Shown one piece after another: positions 55,101-64,000 of a stretch of DNA of 64,000 bases. A model generated the notes under the pieces. It saw only the letters and a program-made list of their open reading frames with translations. It had not been told where the DNA came from and ran no database searches. Within the stretch, counting starts at the first letter, position 1; the number at the start of each line of letters is the position of its first letter. Origin of the DNA: Bathymodiolus brooksi. Lineage: Eukaryota; Mollusca; Bivalvia; Mytilida; Modiolidae. The stretch lies in the NCBI GenBank assembly GCA_963680875.1, contig OY804590.1:24800640-24864639 (forward strand), written 5' to 3'. The position numbers and the translations under genes are program-made.

Positions 55101-58100
55101 CCTTGCCTCTTGGTCAAATAGGTTTCTTTTACCGGCCCTAACCATACCTCTTAGTCAAATATATTTCTTTTATCGGCCCTAACCTTACCTCTAAGTCAAA
55201 TGGGTTTCTTTTATCGGCCCTAACCTTACCTCTTAGTCAAATAGGTTTCTTTTATCGGCCCTAACCTTACCTCTTAGTCAAATATGTTTTTTATCGGCCT
55301 TAACCTTACCTCTTAGTCAAATAGGTTTCTTTTATCGACCCTATCCTTACCTCTTAGTCAAATAGGTTTCTTGTATCGGCCATAACCTTACCTCTTAGTC
55401 AAATATGTTTCTTTTATCGGCCCTAACCTTACCTCTTAGTCAAATATGTTTCTTTTATTGGCCCTAACCTTACTTCTTAATCAAATAGGTTTCTTTTACC
55501 GACCCTAACCTTACCTCTTAGTCAAATAGGTTTCTTTGATCGGCCCTAACCTTACATCTTAGTCAAATAGGTTTCTTTTATCGGCCCTAACCTTACCGCT
55601 TAGTCACATAGGTGTCTTTTATCGACCCTAACCTTACCTCTTAGTCAAATAGGTTTCTTTTATCGGCCCTAACCTTACCTATTAGTCAAATATGTTTCTT
55701 GCATCGGCCCTTACCTTGCCTCTTGGTCAAATAGGTTTCTTTTACCTGCCCTAACCATACCTCTTAGTCAAATAGGTTTCTTTTATCGGCCCTAACCTTA
55801 CCTCTAAGTCAAATGGGTTTCTTTTATCGGCCCTAACCTTACCTCTTAGTCAAATAGGTTTCTTTTATTGGCCCTAACCTTACCTCTTAGTCAAATATGT
55901 TTTTTTATCGGCCTTAACCTTACCTCTTAGTCAAATAGGTTTCTTTTATCGACCCTATCCTTACCTCTTAGTCAAGTAGGTTTCTTGTATAGGCTCTAAC
56001 CTTACCTCTTAGTCAAATATGTTTCTTTTATCGGCCCTAACCTTACCTCTTAGTCAAATAGGTTTCTTTTATCGGCCCCAACCTTACCTCTTAGTCAAAT
56101 AGGTTTCTTTTATCGACCCTAACCTTACCTCTTAGTCTAATAGGTTTCTTGTATCGGCCCTAACCTTACATCTTAGTCAAATAGGTTTATTTTATCGGCT
56201 CTAACCTTACCTCTTAGTCAAATAGGTTTGTTTTACCGGCCCTAACATTACCTCTTAGTCCATTAGGTTTCTAATATCGGACCGAACCTTACCTCTTATC
56301 CAAATAGGTTTCTTTGATCGGCCCTAACCTTACATCTTAGTCAAATAGGTTTCTTTTATCGACCCTAACCTTACCTCTTAGTCAAATAGGTTTCTTTTAT
56401 CGGCCCTAACCTTACCTATTAGTCAAATATGTTTCTTGCATCGGCCTTTACCTTGCCTCTTGGTCAAATAGGTTTCTTTTACCGGCCCTAACCATACCTC
56501 TTAGTCAAATATATTTCTTTTATCGGCCCTAACCTTACCTCTAAGTCAAATGGGTTTCTTTTATCGGCCCTAACCTTACCTCTTAGTCAAATAGGTTTCT
56601 TTTATCGGCCCTAACCTTACCTCTTAGTCAAATATGTTTTTTATCGGCCTTAACCTTACCTCTTAGTCAAATAGGTTTCTTTTATCGACCCTATCCTTAC
56701 CTCTTAGTCAAATAGGTTTCTTGTATCGGCCATAACCTTACCTCTTAGTCAAATATGTTTCTTTTATCGGCCCTAACCTTACCTCTTAGTCAAATATGTT
56801 TCTTTTATTGGCCCTAACCTTACTTCTTAATCAAATAGGTTTCTTTTACCGACCCTAACCTTACCTCTTAGTCAAATAGGTTTCTTTTATCGGCCCTAAC
56901 ATTACCTCTTAGTCCATTAGGTTTCTAATATCGGACCGAACCTTACCTCTTATCCAAATAGGTTTCTTTGATCGGCCCTAACCTTACATCTTAGTCAAAT
57001 AGGTTTCTTTTATCGGCCCTAACCTTACCGCTTAGTCACATAGGTGTCTTTTATCGACCCTAACCTTACCTCTTAGTCAAATAGGTTTCTTTTATCGGCC
57101 CTAACCTTACCTATTAGTCAAATATGTTTCTTGCATCGGCCCTTACCTTGCCTCTTGGTCAAATAGGTTTCTTTTACCTGCCCTAACCATACCTCTTAGT
57201 CAAATAGGTTTCTTTTATCGGCCCTAACCTTACCTCTAAGTCAAATGGGTTTCTTTTATCGGCCCTAACCTTACCTCTTAGTCAAATAGGTTTCTTTTAT
57301 TGGCCCTAACCTTACCTCTTAGTCAAATATGTTTTTTTATCGGCCTTAACCTTACCTCTTAGTCAAATAGGTTTCTTTTATCGACCCTATCCTTACCTCT
57401 TAGTCAAATATGTTTCTTTTATCGGCCCTAACCTTACCTCTTAGTCAAATATGTTTCTTTTATTGGCCCTAACCTTACTTCTTAATCAAATAGGTTTCTT
57501 TTATCGGCCCCAACCTTACCTCTTAGTCAAATGGGTGTCTGTTATCGACCATAACCTTACCTCTTAGTCAAATAGGTTTCTTTTATCGGCTCTAACCTTA
57601 CCTCTTAGTCAAATATGTTTTTTTATTGGTCCTAACCTTACCTCTTAGTAAAATATGTTTCTTGTATCGACCCTAACCTTACCTCTTAATCAAATGGGTT
57701 TCTTTTACCAGGCGTAACCTTACCTCTTAGTCAAACAGGTTTCATTTTTCGGCCCTAACCTTACCTCTTAGTCAAATAGGTTTCTTTTATCGACCCTATC
57801 CTTACCTCTTAGTCAAATATGTTTCTTTTATCGGCCTTAACCTTACCTCTTAGTCAAATAGGTTTCTTTTATCGACCCTATCCTTACCTCTTAGTCTAGT
57901 AGGTTTCTTGTATAGGCTCTAACCTTACCTCTTAGTCAAATATGTTTCTTTTATCGGCCCTAACCTTACCTCTTAGTCAAATATGTTTCTTTTATCGGCC
58001 CTAACCTTACCTCTTAATCAAATAGGTTTCTTTTATCGGCCCCAACCTTACCTCTTAGTCAAATAGGTTTCTTTTATCGACCCTAACCTTACCTCTTAGT

Positions 58101-61100
58101 CTAATAGGTTTCTTGTATCGGCCCTAACCTTACCTCTTAGTTAAATAGGTTTATTTTATCGGCTCTAACCTTACCTCCTAGTCAAATAGGTTTGTTTTAC
58201 CACCCCTAACCTTACCTCTTAGTCAAATATGTGTCTTTTATCGGCCCTAACCTTACCTCTTAGTCAAATAGGTTTCTTTCATCGGCCCTCACCTGACCTT
58301 TTAGTCAAATAGGTTTCTTTTATCGACCCTAACCTTACCTCTTAGTCAAACAGGTTTCTTTTATCGGCCCTAACCTTACCTATTAGTCAAATAGGTTGCT
58401 TGTATCGGCCCTAACCTTACCTCTTAGTCAAATAGGTTTCTTTTACCCACCCTAACCTTACATCTTAGTCAAATAGGTTTCTTTTATCGGCCCTAACCTT
58501 ACCTCTTAGTCAAATATGTGTCTTTTATCGGCCCTAACCTTACCTCTTAGTCAAATAGGTTTCTTTCATCGGCCCTTACCTGACCTTTTAGTCAAATAGG
58601 TTTCTTTTATCGACCCTAACCTTACCTCTTAGTCAAACAGGTTTCTTTTATCGGCCCTAACCTTACCTATTAGTCAAATAGGTTTCTTGTATCGGCCCTA
58701 ACCTTACCTCTTAGTCTAATATGTTTCTTGTATCGGCCCTAACCTTACCTCTTAATCAAATAGGTTTATTTTATCGGCACTAACCTTACCTCTTAGTCAA
58801 ATAGGTTTGTTTTACCGGCCCTAACCTTACCTCTTAGTCAAATATGTGTCTTTTATCGGCCCTAACCTTACCTCTTAGTCAAATAGGTTTCTTTCATCGG
58901 CTCTAACCTTACCTCTTAGTCAAATAGGTGTCTTTTATCGGCCCTAACCTTACCTCTTAGTCAAATAGGTTTCTTTTATCGACTCTAACCTTACCTCTTA
59001 GTCTAATAGGTTTCTTGTATCGGCCCTAACCTTACCTCTTAGTCAAATAGGTTTATTTTATCGGCTCTAACCTTACCTCTTAGTCAAATAGGTTTCTTGT
59101 ATCGGCCCTAACCTTACCTCTTGGTCAAATAGGTTTCTTTTACCGACCCTAACCTTACCTCTTAGTCAAATAGGTTTCTTTTATCGGCCCTAACATTACC
59201 TCTTAGTCCATTAGGTTTCTAATATCGGACCGAACCTTACCTCTTATCCAAATAGGTTTCTTTGATCGGCCCTAACCTTACATCTTAGTCAAATAGGTTT
59301 CTTTTATCGGCCCTAACCTTACCGCTTAGTCACATAGGTGTCTTTTATCGACCCTAACCTTACCTCTTAGTCAAATAGGTTTCTTTTATCGGCCCTAACC
59401 TTACCTATTAGTCAAATATGTTTCTTGCATCGGCCCTTACCTTGCCTCTTGGTCAAATAGGTTTCTTTTACCTGCCCTAACCATACCTCTTAGTCAAATA
59501 GGTTTCTTTTATCGGCCCTAACCTTACCTCTAAGTCAAATGGGTTTCTTTTATCGGCCCTAACCTTACCTCTTAGTCAAATAGGTTTCTTTTATTGGCCC
59601 TAACCTTACCTCTTAGTCAAATATGTTTTTTTATCGGCCTTAACCTTACCTCTTAGTCAAATAGGTTTCTTTTATCGACCCTATCCTTACCTCTTAGTCA
59701 AGTAGGTTTCTTGTATAGGCTCTAACCTTACCTCTTAGTCAAATATGTTTCTTTTATCGGCCCCAACCTTACCTCTTAGTCAAATAGGTTTCTTTTATCG
59801 ACCCTAACCTTACCTCTTAGTCTAATAGGTTTCTTGTATCGGCCCTAACCTTACATCTTAGTCAAATAGGTTTATTTTATCGGCTCTAACCTTACCTCTT
59901 AGTCAAATAGGTTTGTTTTACCGGCCCTAACATTACCTCTTAGTCCATTAGGTTTCTAATATCGGACCGAACCTTACCTCTTATCCAAATAGGTTTCTTT
60001 GATCGGCCCTAACCTTACATCTTAGTCAAATAGGTTTCTTTTATCGACCCTAACCTTACCTCTTAGTCAAATAGGTTTCTTTTATCGGCCCTAACCTTAC
60101 CTATTGTTCAAATATGTTTCTTGCATCGGCCTTTACCTTGCCTCTTGGTCAAATAGGTTTCTTTTACCGGCCCTAACCATACCTCTTAGTCAAATATATT
60201 TCTTTTATCGGCCCTAACCTTACCTCTAAGTCAAATGGGTTTCTTTTATCGGCCCTAACCTTACCTCTTAGTCAAATAGGTTTCTTTTATCGGCCCTAAC
60301 CTTACCTCTTAGTCAAATATGTTTTTTTATCGGCCTTAACCTTACCTCTTAGTCAAATAGGTTTCTTTTATCGACCCTATCCTTACCTCTTAGTCAAATA
60401 GGTTTCTTGTATCGGCCATAACCTTACCTCTTAGTCAAATATGTTTCTTTTATCGGCCCTAACCTTACCTCTTAGTCAAATATGTTTCTTTTATTGGCCC
60501 TAACCTTACTTCTTAATCAAATAGGTTTCTTTTATCGGCCCCAACCTTACCTCTTAGTCAAATGGGTATCTGTTATCGACCATAACCTTACCTCTTAGTC
60601 AAATAGGTTTCTTTTATCGGCTCTAACCTTACCTCTTAGTCAAATATGTTTTTTTATTGGTCCTAACCTTACCTCTTAGTAAAATATGTTTCTTGTATCG
60701 ACCCTAACCTTACCTCTTAGTCAAATGGGTTTCTTTTACCAGGCGTAACCTTACCTCTTAGTCAAACAGGTTTCTTTTTTCGGCCCTAACCTTACCTCTT
60801 AGTCAAATAGGTTTCTTTCATCGACCCTATCCTTACCTCTTAGTCAAATATGTTTCTTTTATCGGCCTTAACCTTACCTCTTAGTCAAATAGGTTTCTTT
60901 TATCGACCCTATCCTTACCTCTTAGTCAAGTAGGTTTCTTTTATAGGCCCTAACCTTACCTCTTAGTCAAATATGTTTCTTTTATCGGCCCTAACCTTAC
61001 CTCTTAGTCAAATATGTTTCTTTTATCGGCTCTAACCTTACCTCTTAATCAAATAGGTTTCTTTTATCGGCCCCAACCTTACCTCTTAGTCAAATAGGTT

Positions 61101-63482
61101 TATTTTATCGGCTCTAACCTTACCTCTTAGTCAAATAGGTTTGTTTTACCGCCCCTAACCTTACCTCTTGGTCAAATATGTGTCTTTTATCGGCCCTAAC
61201 CTTACCTCTTAGTCAAATAGGTTTCTTTTATCGGCCCTAACCTTACCTATTAGTCAAATAGGTTTCTTGTATCGGCCCTAACCTTACCTCTTAGTCAAAT
61301 AGGTTTCTTTTACCTACCCTAACCTTACCTCTTAGTCAAATAGGTTTCTTTTATCGGCCCTAACATTACATCTTAGTCCATTAGGTTTCTAATATCGGAC
61401 CGAACCTTACCACTTATCCAAATAGGTTTCTTTGATCGGCCCTAACCTTACATCTTAGTCAAATAGGTTTCTTTTATCGGCCCTAACCTTACCTCTTAGT
61501 CACATAGGTGTCTTTTATCGACCGTAACCTTACCTCTTAGTCAAATAGGTTTCTTTTATCGGCCCTTATCTTACCTATTAGTCAAATATGTTTCTTGCAT
61601 CGGCCATAACCTTACCTCTATGTCAACTAGGTTTGTTTTACCACCCCTAACCATACCTCTTAGTCAAATAGGTTTCTTTTATCGGCCCTAACCTTACCTC
61701 TTAGTCAAATAGGTTTCTTTTATCGGCCCTAACCTTACCTATAAGTCAAATGGGTTTCTTTTATCGGCCCTAACCTTACCTCTTAGTCAAATAGGTTTCT
61801 TGTATCGGCCCTAACCTTACCTCTTATTCAAATATGTTTGTTTATCGGCCCTAACCTTACCTCTTAGTCAAATAGGTTTCTTTTATCGACCCTATCCTTA
61901 CCTCTTAGTCAAATAGGTTTCTTGTATCGGCCAGAACCTTACCTCTTAGTCAAATATGTTTCTTTTATCGGCCCTAACCTTACCTCTTAGTCAAATATGT
62001 TTCTTTTATTGGCCCTAACCTTACCTCTTAGTCAAATAGGTTTCTTTTATCGACCCTATCCTTACCTCTTAGTCAAATAGGTTTCTTGTATCGGCCAGAA
62101 CCTTACCTCTTAGTCAAATATGTTTCTTTTATCGGCCCTAACCTTACCTCTTAGTCAAATATGTTTCTTTTATTGGCCCTAACCTTACTTCTTAATCAAA
62201 TAGGTTTCTTTTATCGGCTCTAACCTTACCTCTTAGTCAAATATGTTTTTTTATTGGTCCTAACCTTACCTCTTAGTCAAATAGGTTTCTTTTATCGACC
62301 CTATCCTTACCTCTTAGTCTAATAGGTTTCTTGTATCGGCCAGAACCTTACCTCTTTGTCAAATATGTTTCTTTTATCGACCCTATCCTTACCTCTTAGT
62401 CTAATAGGTTTCTTGTATCGGCCAGAACCTTACCTCTTAGTCAAATATGTTTCTTTTATCGGCCCTAACCTTACCTCTTAGTCAAATATGTTTCTTTTAT
62501 TGGCCCTAACCTTACTTCTTAATCAAATAGGTTTCTTTTATCGGCCCCAACCTTACCTCTTAGTCAAATGGGTGTCTTTTATCGGCCCTAACCTTACCTC
62601 TTAGTCAAATATGTTTTTTTTATTGGTCCTAACCTTACCTCTTAGTAAAATATGTTTCTTGTATCGACCCTAACCTTACCTCTTAATCAAATGGGTTTCT
62701 TTTACCAGGCGTAACCTTACCTCTTAGTCAAACAGGTTTCTTTTTTCGGCCCTAACCTTACCTCTTAGTCAAATAGGTTTCTTTTATCGACCCTATCCTT
62801 ACCTCTTGGTCAAATATGTTTCTTTTATCGGCCTTAACCTTACCTCTTAGTCAAATAGGTTTCTTTTATCGACCCTATCCTTACCTCTTAGTCAAAAAGG
62901 TTTCTTGTATCGGCCCTAACCTTACCTCTTAGTCAAATATGTTTCTTTTATCGGCCCTAACCTTACCCCTTAGTCAAATATGTTTCTTTTATTGGCCCTA
63001 ACCTTACCTCTTAATCAAATAGGTTTCTTTTATCGGCCCCAACCTTACCTCTTAGTCAAATGGGTTTCTTTTAACGGCCCTAACCTTACCTCTTAATCAA
63101 ATAGGTTTCTTTTATCGGCCCTAACCTTACCTCTTAGTCAAATATGCTTTTTTTATTGGTCCTAACCTTACCTCTTAGTAAAATATGTTTCTTGTATCGA
63201 CCCTAACCTTTCCTCTTAGTCAAATGGGTTTCTTTTACCAGCCGTAACCTTACGTCTTAGTCAAATAGGTTTCTTTTTTCGGCCCTAACCTTACCTCTTA
63301 GTCAATTATGTTTCTTTTATCGGCCCTAACCTTACCTCTTAGTAAAATATGCTTCTTTTATCGACCCTAACCTTACTTCTTAGTAAAATATGTTTCTTTT
63401 ATCGGCCCTAACTTTACCTCTCAGTAAAATATGTTTCTTTTATCGGCCCTAACCTTACCTCTTAGTAAAATACGTTTCTTTT
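49194..63482. repeat. 41-bp satellite array, ~350 units, higher-order structure
   Basis: The unit starts CGGCCCTAACCTTACCTCTT and continues AGTCAAATAGGTTTC then TTTTAT (41 bp; e.g. 49242 to 49282). About 14.3 kb is built of it with frequent variants (CGACCC, TCAAATATGT, TTGTATCGG, GTCCATTAGG). A marker unit (GTCCATTAGGTTTCTAATAT) recurs at 50322, 51632, 52697, 54130, 54908, 56258, 56912, 59206, 59943 and 61376, showing large nested duplications. Terminal units at the right end share the AGTAAAATA variant. The plus strand is pyrimidine-rich. The array contains no supported coding sequence and fills the first intron of the lectin-like gene. Confidence 0.95.
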
Positions 63483-63653
63483 CTTAATGCTTAGAGAAAA
63501 GGTACTTCATACATGACATACAACTGAATAAAGTTGTGTCCAGAAGTTCATTTTGGGGAATACCCGAACATGTTATAGACATAAATGACAGGTTTATTTC
63601 AGTATTGAACGACAAAGAAGGAGATATATTTTGTGTATTTATATGTGCCTTAC

Positions 63654-63735
63654 TTCCTAATAGTGCCGAAACAGCGCCAAATTCTCCAGGTGTATTGAAC
63701 TCTACAGGTACAGCACCGTTTGCAGTACAAAGTTG
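63654..63735 (-). CDS. Exon 1 (within window) of a C-type-lectin-like gene
   Basis: 82 nt, acceptor ATATTGTAG and donor GGAA|GTAAGG on the minus strand; 27 codons plus one base, so phase 1 out. It reads QLCTANGAVPVEFNTPGEFG then AVSALLG. The 'C-x3-GA-x-P' and 'E-x2-A-x3-LL' spacing matches the start of C-type-lectin-like domains (helix after the first cysteine). Upstream exons, including any signal peptide, must lie beyond 64000. The ORF 63536-63754 on the plus strand is antisense to it and not called. Confidence 0.7.
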
Positions 63736-63849
63736 CTACAATATAAAACGTTAATATTCAAATACAAATAACATTAAGATGCTTACCAAGTTCGTTTTTT
63801 CAACGTGAAACGGTACATGTATATGATTAAAATTGGTGGGTATCTGATA

Positions 63850-64000
63850 AGGAGCAGAAACTGCTTACCATTCCGGAAAACCTGAGTTTATCCCTGGTAT
63901 TTTTTGGGAGTTTTTTTGGTGGGTTCCGTGTTCCTCATTTTGTTCGTTTTCTGTGTTGTATTGTGTTCAACTTGTGCCTGGTGTGCTCAATGTTACCAGT
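63850..64000 (+). mobile_element. Family C retroelement tail, cut by the window edge
   Basis: Landmarks are GGAGCAGAAACTGCTTACCA, TTCCGGAAAACCTGAGTTTA and the TGTGCTCAATGTTACCAGT end. It lies in an intron upstream of exon 1. Confidence 0.6.

Noticed and set aside
49194..63482. CRISPR-like periodic repeat
   Set aside because: The 41-bp units are contiguous with no unique spacers, and the sequence is from an animal genome.
49194..63482. Telomere or subtelomere because of CCCTAACC
   Set aside because: Only one CCCTAA per 41 bp, and the array is flanked on both sides by exons of the same gene.
63536..63754. Plus-strand 72-codon ORF at the satellite's right edge
   Set aside because: Antisense to the lectin-like exon, whose splice borders and phase are better supported.

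Overview
The window is AT-rich animal DNA with no bacterial gene organisation. It is dominated by transposable-element relics, SINEs, MITEs, minisatellites and one large satellite. The mix suggests a bivalve mollusc, perhaps a mussel or relative: tRNA-derived SINEs ending in a '...TTAAACACCATAACCCTAACC'-type tail, a DIRS element, CR1/Jockey-like LINEs with a PHD-finger ORF1, and a very abundant reverse-transcriptase 3' tail. This assignment is recognition from memory, not a database result.

1-9.6 kb: an exon-like basic stretch, then SINEs and two direct copies of a roughly 2 kb unit (2402-4289 and 7629-9568). The left copy is interrupted by a degraded Jockey/CR1-type LINE (4290-7566). Each copy carries a 28-bp minisatellite that grew inside a SINE.

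9.6-29.7 kb: no convincing gene. The DNA holds SINEs, 3' tails of one retroelement family, several MITEs or foldbacks, two copies of a '...AGTTCACC' repeat family with internal tandem repeats, and several short tandem arrays.

29.7-35.1 kb: an SGNH-hydrolase-like ORF with two nonsense codons. It is followed by about 15 short hairpin motifs, a tRNA-like Pol III sequence and ~100-bp tandem units. A PHD-finger ORF1 and a broken EN/RT ORF2 come next, possibly all parts of one CR1-like LINE.

36.8-39.6 kb: an internally deleted DIRS-type tyrosine-recombinase retrotransposon with inverted terminal repeats. A solo repeat lies at 23.2 kb and a 90-bp terminal fragment at 45.9 kb.

39.6-44.3 kb: foldback elements, a perfect 39-bp hairpin whose loop sequence is duplicated nearby, and decayed reverse-transcriptase relics.

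44.6-63.7 kb: the one gene I can support. It has minus-strand exons at 63654-63735, 48818-48937 and 45485-45588, and perhaps a terminal exon at 44590-44625. All have AG/GT borders and compatible phases, and together they encode a divergent C-type-lectin-like domain. Its largest intron (14.7 kb) is almost entirely a 41-bp satellite of about 350 units. Read in the gene's sense, almost every unit carries a 5'-splice-site-like AGGTAAGG. The exon upstream lies beyond 64000.
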